64,000 nt of DNA from Arthrobacter gandavensis (GTDB taxonomy: Bacteria; Actinomycetota; Actinomycetes; Actinomycetales; Micrococcaceae): contig NZ_JADKYW010000005.1 in NCBI RefSeq assembly GCF_015355785.1, positions 589,468 through 653,467 of the forward strand. Direction: 5' to 3'. Every line of letters starts with the position of its first letter. Within the stretch, counting starts at the first letter, position 1. A program made the position numbers and the translations under genes. The notes under the pieces were generated by a model. It saw nothing but the letters and a program-made list of their open reading frames with translations. It made no database searches and was not told where the DNA came from. Shown here piece after piece: positions 41,947-52,200 of the stretch.

Positions 41947-42387
41947 ATGGCTTACAACATCCAGATCTGCATCGACTGCGAAAACGCCCATGACCAGGCC
42001 GACTGGTGGTCAGAAACCCTCGGCTGGCCGGTTGAGGAAACCAACCAGGACTTCATTGACGAGATGCTCGCGAAGGGCTTCGCCTCCCCCGGGGACGTTC
42101 TTGACCATAACGGCACCCGAATGTGGGCAGCCGGATCAGCTGTCCTGCAGCCGGTGCCGCCCGGATCCCCGGTGGCACCGATGCGCCTCCTGTTCCAACC
42201 GGTTCCGGAGCCCAAGACCGTCAAGGACCGGATCCACCTGGACATCCGGCTCGCCGGGGATGACATCAACGCCACCCGCGCCGCCCTCGAGGCCCGCGGC
42301 GCCAAGTTCCTCTGGGAAGCCAGCCAGGGCCCGCATCTCTGGTACACGATGGCAGACCCGGAAGGCAATGAGTTCTGCATCAGCTAG
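41947..42387 (+). CDS. VOC/glyoxalase-fold protein
   Basis: A 146-residue vicinal-oxygen-chelate superfamily protein. Two beta-alpha-beta-beta-beta modules are seen: residues ~4-75 (IQICIDCENAHDQADWWSETL) and ~85-146 (DRIHLDIRLAGDDINATRAAL ... DPEGNEFCIS). The final DPEGNEFC motif is common in the glyoxalase/bleomycin-resistance-like subgroup. Metal ligands are not certain from sequence. These small proteins bind or modify drugs or act as dioxygenases and lyases; function here unknown. It is convergent with the CPBP gene. Confidence 0.85.
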   Translation: MAYNIQICIDCENAHDQADWWSETLGWPVEETNQDFIDEMLAKGFASPGDVLDHNGTRMWAAGSAVLQPVPPGSPVAPMRLLFQPVPEPKTVKDRIHLDIRLAGDDINATRAALEARGAKFLWEASQGPHLWYTMADPEGNEFCIS

Positions 42388-42403
42388 GGGCGCCGGCGGC
42401 GGG

Positions 42404-43162
42404 TTACTGCTGCAGCAGCTCCGCCGGGACGGCATAGGTGAGAACCACGGCCAGCAGGTTCTTCGCGGCGTGCACGAAATAGGACAGCATGAAGTTGTTG
42501 CCTGCCCAGACGTACACGCCCACCAGCACAGCTCCCATGGCCAGGTACGGCACGAGCACCGCGAGGGAGAACTCAGCTTCCCCCAGGACATGGATGCCGG
42601 AGAAGACGAGCACGGAGAGCAGGGCACACACCCAAATATTCACCCGCTGCGACAGCTTGCCGATCAGCAGATGGCGGTAGATGTACTCCTCCACGAACGG
42701 GGCGAGCACCACGAAAAGCGGCACGATCAACCACGGGGACACCGAGGTCATGAGGTCCTGGGCTGCAACCTGGTTCACCGCTGTTTCCGGCGGGCCGGTC
42801 AGGAGTACCAGGATCATCGTGGCGACCAGCATCGCGATGATGGCAAGCGGGATCACACCTAGCGTGAGCCAGGGCCGCGTCGCCAGGATCCGGGTTTCGC
42901 GCACCACGTACTGGCGGGCGGCCGCGAGGGCGAGGATTCCCGCGATGAGGTAGAACGTGAAGTTCACCGCGTACGACGCCGTCACCGGGTCCTTAATTAC
43001 GGCAGTCACCGCAAGTGCCGCCGGCGTCAGTGTCAGCAGCAGCATCGCTCCGACATAAAAGGCCAGGGCGGCGCCGTCGCTCCTGGTGAAGTGGTAGGAC
43101 AGCGGCGCTTCCTGCAGGACAGTGCGGCGTGATCGGGCCGGGAGGTCAGGTGTTGCCATCAA
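42404..43162 (-). CDS. CPBP-family intramembrane metalloprotease (Abi/Rce1-like)
   Basis: A 252-residue protein with about seven or eight membrane segments. The CPBP/Abi motifs are clear: FVEEYIYRHLLIG (EExxxR), FSGIHVL (His near a membrane segment) and SYFVHAAKNLLA (late His/Asn). These proteases cut substrates within the membrane; bacterial ones serve in peptide maturation, immunity to bacteriocins or unknown signalling. It stands alone, without an adjacent peptide gene that I can identify. Confidence 0.88.
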   Translation of the reverse strand: MMATPDLPARSRRTVLQEAPLSYHFTRSDGAALAFYVGAMLLLTLTPAALAVTAVIKDPVTASYAVNFTFYLIAGILALAAARQYVVRETRILATRPWLTLGVIPLAIIAMLVATMILVLLTGPPETAVNQVAAQDLMTSVSPWLIVPLFVVLAPFVEEYIYRHLLIGKLSQRVNIWVCALLSVLVFSGIHVLGEAEFSLAVLVPYLAMGAVLVGVYVWAGNNFMLSYFVHAAKNLLAVVLTYAVPAELLQQ

Positions 43163-43207
43163 TCCACAGTATCGGCCCAGGGCCGCGCAGGCACTAACGC
43201 GCAGGCA

Positions 43208-44077
43208 TTAGACGGTCAGTTCCGTCAGCACCTGCGGCATGGCTTCGAGCAGTTCGCTGGCCAGGAAGCTCAGCGGCCCCTTCGAGGATGAAAGCCTGTC
43301 CCCGGCGGCAGCATGGAGGTAGGTGCCCCAGCAGGCCGCCTGGTCCGGTGTTGCCCCGCGGGCCAGGAATCCGGCCACGGCACCGGCCAGGACGTCTCCG
43401 CTTCCGGAAGTGGCCAATCCGGGGTTGCCGGCCGGAACCTCCCAGGCACGCCCGTCCGGGGCGGTGATCCGTCCTCTGCTGGTGACCACGGCACCGTACA
43501 GGCGCGCTATTTCCAGGGCAGCGGCGTCGGCGTCGGCGACTTCATCCGTGTCCAGCAACCGTGCGGCTTCTGTGCGGTTCGGAGTCAGCACCAGTCTGCC
43601 GGAGAGCACTTCCCGAAGCTCCGGCAGGCCCGGGAGCACGCCCAGGGCGTAGGCGTCCAGAACCACGGATGTGTCCTCCGGGATGCCGGAGCGGATGCCG
43701 CGCAGCAGGTCCGCGGTGTCCGCGGCGTTGTCCAGGCCCGGACCCACCACCAGCACGTCCGCGGTTTTAAGGTCTGCACCGAGTGCGTTGGCGGCAGCGC
43801 TCCCGTCGATGCGCAGGCCTTTCTCCGGAAGGCCCACGGTGCCGCACTCAGGCAGTGAGACGGCCGAGGCTACGGCAGCGCCTTCGGCCACGGCGAGGGT
43901 GAGCCGGCCGGCGCCGGCACGCAGCGCCGTCCGGCCGGTGAGGATTGCGGCACCGGGCGTCCGCCGCGCTCCGCCCACTACCAGCACGGTGCCCCTGTCG
44001 TCCTTGCCGTCGGCGTCACGGGAGACCTGCCAGGAGCGCAGCAGTGCCGGGGTGACCAGGTCAGCGCGGATGGACAT
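43208..44077 (-). CDS. nnrD: ADP/ATP-dependent (S)-NAD(P)H-hydrate dehydratase
   Basis: A 289-residue ribokinase-like fold enzyme of the carbohydrate-kinase-related YjeF C-terminal family. Features: GTVLVVGGARRTPGAAILTGRTALRAGAG near the N terminus, VVGPGL (residues ~110), LTPNRTEAARL, and the ATP/Mg loop ATSGSGDVLAG followed by ACWGTYLHAAAGD. It repairs hydrated NAD(P)H. The epimerase half (YjeF_N) is absent here and must be elsewhere. Start at 44077 (MSIRADLV), with AGGAG upstream; this overlaps the histidine-phosphatase stop by 17 bases. Confidence 0.88.
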   Translation of the reverse strand: MSIRADLVTPALLRSWQVSRDADGKDDRGTVLVVGGARRTPGAAILTGRTALRAGAGRLTLAVAEGAAVASAVSLPECGTVGLPEKGLRIDGSAAANALGADLKTADVLVVGPGLDNAADTADLLRGIRSGIPEDTSVVLDAYALGVLPGLPELREVLSGRLVLTPNRTEAARLLDTDEVADADAAALEIARLYGAVVTSRGRITAPDGRAWEVPAGNPGLATSGSGDVLAGAVAGFLARGATPDQAACWGTYLHAAAGDRLSSSKGPLSFLASELLEAMPQVLTELTV

Positions 44078-44786
44078 TTTCATCTCCTGCATGCTCGGTG
44101 ACCGGGGCGCCGCCCGCGGCGAGGTGGTCCACCCCGTTGAAGTCCGCAACGGTCCAGAAACCGGTACCCGAGGGACGCACCAGCCGGGTGATTGAACCGT
44201 TCCGGACGCTGGCGGAGAAGGCGATGTCCAGCAGTTCCGCTTCCAGGAGTCCTTCACAGACGTAACGCAGGAGCAGGATCACGGCGTCGTGGCAGACCAC
44301 TGCCACCCGGCGACCGTCTTCGACGTCGTCCAGGTCCCGCAGCAGCGAGCGCAGCCGGAGGGCCACGTCTGCCCAGGATTCACCGCCCGGCGGACGGTAG
44401 GCGAACTTGCCCAGCCACTGCTTGCGTTCGGCTTCGGCGGGATACCGGGCAGCGACTCCGCGGGGGGTCAGCAGGTCCAGGATCCCCAGTTCACGGTCCC
44501 GCAGGCGTTCATCCACCCGGAAGGGGGACATCCCGGCGAGTTCGGCAGTCTGCCGGGCCCGCAAATACGGCGAACACCAGACTGACTCCGGCCGCTCCCC
44601 AGCGGGCAGGGACGCCAGCCAGGCGCCCAGAGCCACCGCCTGCCGCTCACCGTCGGAGCTCAGCGGCACGTCCGGGTCCCGGAGCCCGACGTCGATCACC
44701 TCGGCTCCGGTTTCCTGGGCCCGGGTCGCCGCGACGTTGCCGGCGCTCTCGCCGTGGCGGATGAGGATCAGCTCGATTGCACCCAT
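44061..44786 (-). CDS. Histidine phosphatase family protein (phosphoglycerate mutase-like)
   Basis: A 241-residue branch-1 histidine phosphatase. The phosphohistidine motif is LIRHGESAGN at the N terminus; SPYLRARQTAEL supplies the second Arg, and VVCHDAVI the second catalytic His with ESWADVALRLRSLL before it. The substrate cannot be inferred from sequence. It overlaps the NAD(P)H-hydrate dehydratase gene downstream and may share a transcript with it. Confidence 0.88.
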   Translation of the reverse strand: MGAIELILIRHGESAGNVAATRAQETGAEVIDVGLRDPDVPLSSDGERQAVALGAWLASLPAGERPESVWCSPYLRARQTAELAGMSPFRVDERLRDRELGILDLLTPRGVAARYPAEAERKQWLGKFAYRPPGGESWADVALRLRSLLRDLDDVEDGRRVAVVCHDAVILLLRYVCEGLLEAELLDIAFSASVRNGSITRLVRPSGTGFWTVADFNGVDHLAAGGAPVTEHAGDENVHPR

Positions 44787-44816
44787 CGTCCGACTCTACT
44801 CCCGCCCCTGCCGGGC

Positions 44817-46061
44817 CTAGGCATGCGACGACGGCGCCGCGGCCCGTTCGTCGGCTTTCCCGCCGTTGCGTACCGTGAACGTGAGCAGCAGGGCCAGTGC
44901 GGCGAAGACGGCGAGCAGGGTCAGGCCCACAAAGTAGCTTGAATTCTCGGCGTCGTAGGTTGCTCCCATGACCAGCGGCGGGAAGTATCCGCCCAGTCCG
45001 CCGGCGGCGGCGATGATCCCGCCGACGGTACCCACGTCCTTCGGAGGGGTCACCCGTCCCACCCAGGCGAAAACGCCGCCGGTCCCCAGCCCCAGGAACA
45101 CGGCCATCAGCAGGAACGCCGTGCCGTACACCCGCTCCTGGCTGGGCTGGAAGGCCACCACCATGGCCAGCACCACGGTCCCCGCGAATGACACGAGGGT
45201 AACGATCCGGGGCCCGATTTTGTCCGCTATCGTGCCGCCGACGGGCCGGGCAATCACCGCGGCGACGGCGAAGCCTGCGGTGCGCGTTCCGGCGTCGGTG
45301 GCATCCCAGTCATAGACGTTGCCGAGATAGGTGGGCAGGTAGTTGGAGAACGCGACGAACGCGCCGAAGACAATACCGTAGAGGAAACACAGCTGCCAGG
45401 TTGCCTTATGGGTGAACGCGTGCCGAATCTTGGGCAGCGTCGGCTCGGTGGGCCGGCTCCAGGCCGGTGACTCCCGCAGTACCAGCCAGCTGATTCCGGC
45501 CATCAGGGCAACCACTCCGGCAATGATCAGGTGCGCATTGAAATACCCGACGCCGGCAACCAGCCGGGGCGTGAAGAACGCGGACACGGCGGTGCCGACC
45601 ATTCCGGCACCGAAGACGCCCGTGGCGAAGCCCTTGCGGCTGCGGTCGTACCAGGCGGAGCAGAACGGAATGCCAATCGCGAAGACCGTACCGGCAATGC
45701 CAAGGAAAAACGCGACGATGATGAGCAGCGCGTAGCTTCCCGATTCACCCGCCAGTGCGGTCAGCAGGACCAGCGGCGCCGTGGTGCCCAGGACCAGCGT
45801 GAACATGCGTCTGCCGCCGTAGCGGTCGGTCCAGGCACCCACGGGAATCCGGGCCAGGGAACCCACCAGGATGGGCATGGCCACCAGGATGGAAGCCTGG
45901 GAAGGATTCAGGTCCAGTGTCTGGGTATAGCGGGCAGAGAGCGGACCGATGACGGTCCATGCCCAGAAGCCCACGGTGGAGGCCGCGGTGGCCGTGATCA
46001 GGTTCAGCAGCTGCCCGGATTTCAGCTCCGGGACGGCCGGTGCGGATGGTGCCGATGCCAT
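44817..46061 (-). CDS. narK: Nitrate/nitrite transporter NarK
   Basis: A 414-residue MFS protein of the nitrate/nitrite porter type. Twelve hydrophobic segments; the TM1 Arg region, the A-motif loop RIPVGAWTDRYGGRR, the nitrate-signature-like GIAGTVFAIGIPFCSAWY (TM5) and LGTGGVFAWVGRVTPPKDVGTVGG (TM10-11) are typical. It imports nitrate and/or exports nitrite. It lies directly behind narI (22 bases), ending the narGHJIK set. Confidence 0.92.
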   Translation of the reverse strand: MASAPSAPAVPELKSGQLLNLITATAASTVGFWAWTVIGPLSARYTQTLDLNPSQASILVAMPILVGSLARIPVGAWTDRYGGRRMFTLVLGTTAPLVLLTALAGESGSYALLIIVAFFLGIAGTVFAIGIPFCSAWYDRSRKGFATGVFGAGMVGTAVSAFFTPRLVAGVGYFNAHLIIAGVVALMAGISWLVLRESPAWSRPTEPTLPKIRHAFTHKATWQLCFLYGIVFGAFVAFSNYLPTYLGNVYDWDATDAGTRTAGFAVAAVIARPVGGTIADKIGPRIVTLVSFAGTVVLAMVVAFQPSQERVYGTAFLLMAVFLGLGTGGVFAWVGRVTPPKDVGTVGGIIAAAGGLGGYFPPLVMGATYDAENSSYFVGLTLLAVFAALALLLTFTVRNGGKADERAAAPSSHA

Positions 46062-46083
46062 GGCTGTCCTCTCGCGGAGTCCT

Positions 46084-46908
46084 TTATTGCCGGGGAATTC
46101 CCCTGCGGTCCCGGTCCGGCGTGCCGACCGGCGCCCAACCGCGGCGCGGCGGCACGGACCCCGGTGCCTTCCGCTTACCGCGGGAGCGGTAGACGATGTA
46201 CGGGCGGAAGATGTACTGCAGCGGAGCGGTGAAGGCGTGCACCAGCCTGGTGAACGGCCAGATCGCGAACAGGGCCAGGCCCCACAGGGTATGGATCTTG
46301 AAAGACAGGCTCGCGGCGGTCATCTCGGCGATGTCCGGCTGGAAGATGAAGATGGACCGGAACCAGGGCGAAACGGTCTCACGGTAGTCAGTGATATTCC
46401 GGTCAAACACGGAGATGAGGGTTGTGGCCAGCCCGGCGAACAGGGCGGCTACCAGCACGATGTACATCAGCTTGTCATTCCGGGTGGTGGCCATGAACAC
46501 CGGCCCCGTGGTCCGGCGCCGGTAGATCAGCATCACGATCCCCACCATGGTGCCGATCCCGGCGACGAGCCCGATCCCCAGCGCCATCGCATGGTACAGC
46601 CCCTCGGAGATCCCAACGTCCTTTGTCCAGGCCTGGGGAATCACCAGTCCGATGAAATGCCCGGCGACAACTGCCAGGATCCCAAAGTGGAACAACGGAG
46701 AAGCAATGCGCAGGATCCGGGCCTCATAGAGCTGCGAGGACCGGGTGGTCCAGCCGAACTGGTCGTACCGGTACCGCCAGACGGAACCCAGTACCAGTAC
46801 GGCGATGACCACGTAGGGCAGCACTCCCCAGAGCATGACGTCCCCCAGAGTGACCTGCACGTTCTCCGGCGGTGCCACGTCCCGGGGCATAACGGCCTGG
46901 ATCATCAC
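46084..46908 (-). CDS. narI: Respiratory nitrate reductase gamma subunit (cytochrome b)
   Basis: A 274-residue di-heme membrane subunit. Five membrane segments; heme ligands appear as the His pair in LFHFGILAVVAGHFIG and the pair HTLWGLALFAIWPFTRLVHAF (shown in part: HTLW and LVHAF). It oxidises menaquinol and passes electrons to NarH. There is a basic/Pro-rich C-terminal tail of ~35 residues (RGKRKAPGSVPPRRG). It overlaps narJ by four bases. Confidence 0.93.
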   Translation of the reverse strand: MMIQAVMPRDVAPPENVQVTLGDVMLWGVLPYVVIAVLVLGSVWRYRYDQFGWTTRSSQLYEARILRIASPLFHFGILAVVAGHFIGLVIPQAWTKDVGISEGLYHAMALGIGLVAGIGTMVGIVMLIYRRRTTGPVFMATTRNDKLMYIVLVAALFAGLATTLISVFDRNITDYRETVSPWFRSIFIFQPDIAEMTAASLSFKIHTLWGLALFAIWPFTRLVHAFTAPLQYIFRPYIVYRSRGKRKAPGSVPPRRGWAPVGTPDRDRRGIPRQ

Positions 46909-47600
46909 GGGTTCCTCTCAGAGAGCGGCAGCAGCCGGGAACTGTAAGGTTCCAGGCCCACGCTTTCGGTGGGCGGGCCGTAACCGGCCGTGCGCATCAC
47001 CGTCTGCGCGTCCTCGGGCGAGACACCGGGCAGGGTGGAACAGACCAGGGCCAGGGCATGGTGCCAGGGCAGGCCGGCGTCGCGCAGCGCCAGCCGCAGC
47101 AGTTCCACGGAGGGACGGTAGCGCTGCAGCAGTTCATAGCCGTCGGCAGGTGAGACCCTGGCCGCGAACTCCAGGACCAGCGGAAGGTAGTCCGGCAGTT
47201 CCGTTCCCTCGGGCAGCAGTCCGTGTTCCCGGTAGACCTCCTTGAAGGCGGCGAGCGCTTCGCCGCGGCGGCGGGTATCGCCGTCGGTCCAGTAGGTCAG
47301 GTGCAGGCTGTGGCGTTTGGACAGGTCGAATTCCTGGACGTATTCGCTTTGGACCTCCGTCAGCGGCCGGTCCGTGAACCACGCCAGGAACTCCTCCATG
47401 CCTTCGGTAAGCGCACCCTCCTCAGCCAGCGCCGCGCGCAGCAGAGGCAGGGATGCCAGCAGGTCCTCGTCCGGGTACTGGAGCAGCAGCGAGGCGACCT
47501 GGCGCACGACGGCGCTGCGCCGGGGGTTGCTGTCCGCATACGCTTCGGGGGCCAGGGTGCCCTTGCCGGGTTTGCCCAGCAGCTTCTCCAGCAGGCTCAT
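46905..47600 (-). CDS. narJ: Nitrate reductase molybdenum cofactor assembly chaperone NarJ
   Basis: A 231-residue all-helical TorD/NarJ-type chaperone that binds NarG until its molybdenum cofactor is inserted. Typical features are VRQVASLLLQYPDEDLL near the N terminus, YVQEFDLSKRHSLHLTYW, and the Pro-containing LPDYLPLVLEFAA. It sits between narH and narI with four-base overlaps on both sides, giving tight coupling in the operon. Confidence 0.93.
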   Translation of the reverse strand: MSLLEKLLGKPGKGTLAPEAYADSNPRRSAVVRQVASLLLQYPDEDLLASLPLLRAALAEEGALTEGMEEFLAWFTDRPLTEVQSEYVQEFDLSKRHSLHLTYWTDGDTRRRGEALAAFKEVYREHGLLPEGTELPDYLPLVLEFAARVSPADGYELLQRYRPSVELLRLALRDAGLPWHHALALVCSTLPGVSPEDAQTVMRTAGYGPPTESVGLEPYSSRLLPLSERNP

Positions 47601-49273
47601 GTCCGTTCACCGCCGCCGGTTTGGCCGGGCGGGAAGAGTCCCTGCGGCGAACCCCGTCCGTCCCAGTTGAGCAGGTTGACCCGGCCCGCCATGTCCCGGT
47701 TTCCGGCCGGGTCGTCGCCGCGCTGCCGTGCCTCCAGCGCGGCGAAGTTCTCCACGGCCACGGGCATCGGCCGTCCGGACGCTTCACCGAACACTCCCGT
47801 CTGGCCCATGCCCGGACCGCCGTCGGTGTCCAGGGAACAGCCGATTTCCTCCAGGTTGTGCGCGTCCTCGAGGTGGGCGCTGGGAATCACGTACCGTTCC
47901 TCGTATTTCGCCACTGCCATCAGCCGGTACATCCGCACGATGGACTCCCCGGTCATCCCGACGCCGGCGGCGATCGATTCGTCCGGCGCGTCGCCCAGGG
48001 TGATGGCCCGCATGTAGGCACGCATCGCTGCGAGCTTGCGCAGCACTGCGGTCACCAGGTCCGTGTCCCCGGCGGTGAAGAGTTCCGCAAGGTACTCAAC
48101 CGGAATGCGCAGGGCCTCAATGGCGCCGAACAGGTTCCGGGCGTCCTCGCCGTCGTGCCCCTGGTCCTTGAGCACGTCCACAATCGGGGACAGCGGCGGC
48201 ACATACCAGACCATCGGCATGGTCCGGTACTCAGGGTGCAGCGGCAGCGCCACCCGCAGCTCCTTCGCCAGCGCGTACACCGGTGACCGGCGTGCCGCGT
48301 CCAGCCAGTCCTCCGGGATGCCCTCTGCCCGGGCGGCGGCAATAACCTCCGGATCATTCGGATCCATCATCAGGTCCAGCTGCGCTTCGTAGAGGTCCTG
48401 CTCGTTGGGGGTGGCCGCTGCCTCGGTGACGCGGTCGGCGTCGTACAGGAAGATCCCGATGTACCGCAGCCGGCCCACACAGGTTTCAGCGCACACGGTG
48501 GGCAGACCAACCTCGATCCGCGGATAACAGAACGTGCACTTCTCCGCCTTGCCGGAGCGGTGGTTGAAGTACATCTTCTTGTATGGGCAGCCGGTGACGC
48601 ATTGCCGCCAACCGCGGCAGCGGTCCTGGTCCACCAGGACAATTCCGTCTTCCTCCCGCTTGTAGATTGCGCCGGAGGGGCAGGAGGCCATGCAGGACGG
48701 GTTGAGGCAGTGCTCGCAGATCCGCGGCAGGTAGAACATGAAGGTCTGGTCGAACTCGAACTTCACCTTGTCCTCGGCATCGCGGCGAAGCTTCTCCACC
48801 ACGGGATCCTGCCTCGCGGTTTCCGGAGCACCGCCCAGGCTGTCATCCCAGTTGGCCGACCACTGGATCTTCATGTTGTCCCCGGTGATCAGGGACTTGG
48901 GCCGCGCCACCGGGAAATCGTTGCCGGCCGGTGCCTGGATCAGGTTCTCGTAATCGTAGGTCCAGGGCTCGTAGTAGTCGCTGAGCTCAGGCTGCACCGG
49001 AGAGGCAAACAGGCCAAAGAGCTTTGCTGCCCGCCCGCCGGACTTCAGTTTCAGGTTGCCGCGCCGGTTCAGTTCCCACCCGCCGCGCCATTGCTCCTGG
49101 TCCTCCCAGCGCCGGGGATATCCCTGCCCCGGCCGGGTTTCAACGTTGTTGAACCACACGTATTCGGTGCCGGCCCGGTTGGTCCAGGCCTGTTTGCACG
49201 TGACCGAACAGGTGTGGCAGCCAATGCACTTGTCCAGCGCCATGACCATCGCCGTCTGCGCCATGATCCTCAT
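47597..49273 (-). CDS. narH: Respiratory nitrate reductase beta subunit (iron-sulfur)
   Basis: A 558-residue electron-transfer subunit. Four Cys clusters are seen: CIGCHTCSVTCK, CEHCLNPSCMASCP, CRGWRQCVTGCP (Trp in place of one Cys, the 3Fe-4S site typical of NarH) and CTFC...CAETC. It links NarI hemes to the NarG active site on the cytoplasmic face. The ATG at 49273 overlaps the narG stop (TGATG), with GAGGTGAG upstream; the frame extending to 49693 is inside narG. It overlaps narJ by four bases. Confidence 0.95.
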   Translation of the reverse strand: MRIMAQTAMVMALDKCIGCHTCSVTCKQAWTNRAGTEYVWFNNVETRPGQGYPRRWEDQEQWRGGWELNRRGNLKLKSGGRAAKLFGLFASPVQPELSDYYEPWTYDYENLIQAPAGNDFPVARPKSLITGDNMKIQWSANWDDSLGGAPETARQDPVVEKLRRDAEDKVKFEFDQTFMFYLPRICEHCLNPSCMASCPSGAIYKREEDGIVLVDQDRCRGWRQCVTGCPYKKMYFNHRSGKAEKCTFCYPRIEVGLPTVCAETCVGRLRYIGIFLYDADRVTEAAATPNEQDLYEAQLDLMMDPNDPEVIAAARAEGIPEDWLDAARRSPVYALAKELRVALPLHPEYRTMPMVWYVPPLSPIVDVLKDQGHDGEDARNLFGAIEALRIPVEYLAELFTAGDTDLVTAVLRKLAAMRAYMRAITLGDAPDESIAAGVGMTGESIVRMYRLMAVAKYEERYVIPSAHLEDAHNLEEIGCSLDTDGGPGMGQTGVFGEASGRPMPVAVENFAALEARQRGDDPAGNRDMAGRVNLLNWDGRGSPQGLFPPGQTGGGERT

Positions 49274-52200
49274 CAGTAGCTCACCTCCTGCGAGCGCCGG
49301 CGGACCACGGAAACAATGTCCCGCTGGTTGCCCGTGGGGCCCAGGTAGTTGAAGGCCCAGGACAGCTGGGCATAGCCGCCGACCATGTGGCTGGGTTTGA
49401 CCAGGATCCGCGTGACCGAGTTGTGGATGCCGCCGCGCCGCCCGGTGGCCTCGGACTTCGGGGTATCGATGATGCGTTCCTGGGCGTGGTGCACGTAGAC
49501 CACCCCGGCGGGCATGCGGCTGGAGACGATGGCCCGGCCAACAAGCACGCCGTTGGTGTTTACGCACTCCACCCAGTCGTTGTCCGCCACCTGGATCAGC
49601 TCCGCGTCCTGCGGACTCATCCACACCGCGGTGCCGCCCCGGGAAAGTGAGAGCATGAACAGGTTGTCCTGGTACTCGGAATGGATGGACCACTTGTTGT
49701 GCGGAGTCAGGTACCGCACTGCAACGGACAGTTCGCCCCGGGTGCCCAGCTTGGGCTCACCGAAGAGCCGGTGCATGTCAAGCGGCGGCCGGAACACCGG
49801 CAGCGCCTCGCCCATGTCCCGGATCCAGTCATGATCCAGGAAGAAATGCATCCGCCCAGTGAGCGTATGGAACGGCTTGAGCCGTTCAATGTTGATGGTG
49901 AACGGGGCGTAGCGCCGGCCGCCGGACTCCGAACCGGACCACTCCGGGGAGGTGATCACCGGCGTCGGACGGTCCTGGGTGTCGCGGAAGGTGATGAGCT
50001 TGTCCTCGGCGCCGGCGGCCAGGTCTGCCAGCGACGTGCCCGTGCGCTGTTCCAGGGTCTCGAAACCCTGGACGGCCAGTTCGCCGTTGGTGGTGCCGGA
50101 GAAGAGCAGGATGGCCTCCGCCATCCGGGCGTCGGTGTCCACTGCGGGCCTGCCGCGGGCAGCACCGGAGTCGAACACCCCGTGTTTCTGCGCCAGCTGC
50201 CGCACCTGTTTATCCACCCTGTAGGTGACGTGCTTGGTGGTGAATCCCAGCTTTTCGGCCAGCGGGCCCAGGGCAACAAACTTGTCTCCCACGGCCGGAT
50301 AGTCGCGCTCGACGACGGCGAGGGTTGGCATGTTCTTCCCCGGCACCGCCGGGATGTCCGTGTTCTTCCAATCCGGGGCATGGCCGCCGGGCTGCGCGAT
50401 TTCCCCCGGGGTGTCGTGGGTGAGCGCGGTTGCCACCAGGTCCTTGCGGACCCCCAGGTGCACCGCGGCCTGGCGGGAGAACTCCGCGGAGAGCAGGCGG
50501 AACAGTTCGAAGTCCGACTTCGACTCCCACGGCGGCGCAATGGCAGGGGTGAACGCGTGGACGTAGGGATGCATGTCGGTGGAGGAGAGGTCGTATTTTT
50601 CGTACCAGGTGGCGGCCGGGAAAACGACGTCGGAGAGCAGGGTGGAGCTGGTCATCCGGAAGTCCGCGGAGACCAGCAGGTCGAGTTTGCCCTGGGGTGC
50701 TTCCTCGCGCCACACCACGTCTTTGGGCCGGGCATCGCCGTGGTCGGTGCCCAGCACGTTGTTCAGCGTGCCCAGCAGGTGCTTCTGGAAGTACTCCTCG
50801 CCCTTCGCGGAGGAGCCCAGCAGGTTGGAACGCCACAGGATGAGGGTCCGCGGCCAGTTCTCCGGTGCGTCAATGTCCTCCACCGCGAAGCGCAGCCGAC
50901 CGTCCTTCAGGCGGTCTGCCACCCAGCGTGCCGGGGTGCCGGCTTCGCCGCGTTCGACGCCGGCCGCGGCCTCATCTGCAACGTCCAGGGAATTCTTCGC
51001 ATCAAACTGCGGGAAGAACGGCATCCAGCCCATCCGGGTGGACTTGGCAATCACGTCAGCGGAGTGCATGCCGCGCAGGTGGCCTTCCGCCAGCGGGGAC
51101 TGCACCCCGTCCGTGGAGTAGCCGTCGGACCGGAACTGGTCCGTGTGCATGTACCAGAACGCGGTGCCGATCATGAAGCGCGGCGGCCGGTTCCAGTCCC
51201 CGGCGGAGGCCATGGCGGCCCACCCCGTGATGGGGCGGCATTTCTCCTGCCCCACATAGTGCGCCCAGCCGCCGCCGTTGCGTCCCTCGCACCCGGTGAG
51301 CATCAGCATTGCCAGGATGGCCCGGTAGGTGACGTCCCCGTGGTACCACTGGCAGATCCCGGCGCCCAGGATGATCATGGACCGGCCTCGGGACTTCTCC
51401 GCGTTCGCCGCGAAGTCCCGGGCGGTGCGGATCACCGCGGAGGGTTGAACGGAAGTCAGTTCCTCCTGCCACGCCGGAGTGCAGGCGGTGGCGGCGTCGT
51501 CGTATCCGGCCGCCCAGTCCCCCGGCAGGCCGTCCCGTCCCACCCCGTACTGCGCCAGCATCAGGTCGAAGACCGTGGTGACCTTCCATCCGGCTACGTC
51601 CGCGGCCGGAACGCCGCGGTGCACCACGCTGCCGGTGCCGGAGGGATCCGAAAACACGGGCAGGTCAACACCCGATGTTTCTCCCGCCCATCCGGCAGTG
51701 TCCGCAAGCGACAGCGAGGGCACTACCCCCTGCAGGTCGAGGTTCCACTTGCCGGCGTCGTCGTCGTTGTAGCGGAAGCCCAGGGAACCGTTCGGCACCA
51801 CCGGAGCTCCGCTGAACCGGTCCACCAGGACGGTCTTGAAGGCGGCGTCCGCCGCCTGCGCGCTCTCTCCGCCAAGGTCCCGTGCGGTCAGGAACTTGCC
51901 CGGAACGGTGGTGCCGCCCGGCCCGTCCACCAGGGTGACGAGGAACGGCAGGTCCGTGTACTGCAGCACGTAGTCCTCAAATAACGGCACGCGCCGGTCC
52001 ACGAAGTTCTCCTTCAGGATCACGTGCCCCATGGCCATCGCCATCGCCGCATCGGACCCGGCCTGGACCGGCAGCCACTCGTCGGCGAACTTGGTGTTGT
52101 CCGCATAGTCCGGGCTCACGGAGACCACCTTGGTGCCGCGGTAGCGCCCTTCCACCATCCAGTGCGCGTCCGGCGTGCGGGTCACCGGTATGTTGGAGCC

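Noticed and set aside
41613-41991. Short minus-strand frames between the dehydrogenase and VOC genes
   Set aside because: No convincing ribosome site or domain, and they cover probable operators.
49681-51984. A 767-residue plus-strand frame opposite narG
   Set aside because: It lies wholly inside narG in the antisense direction and shows no family features, as is common in high-GC DNA.
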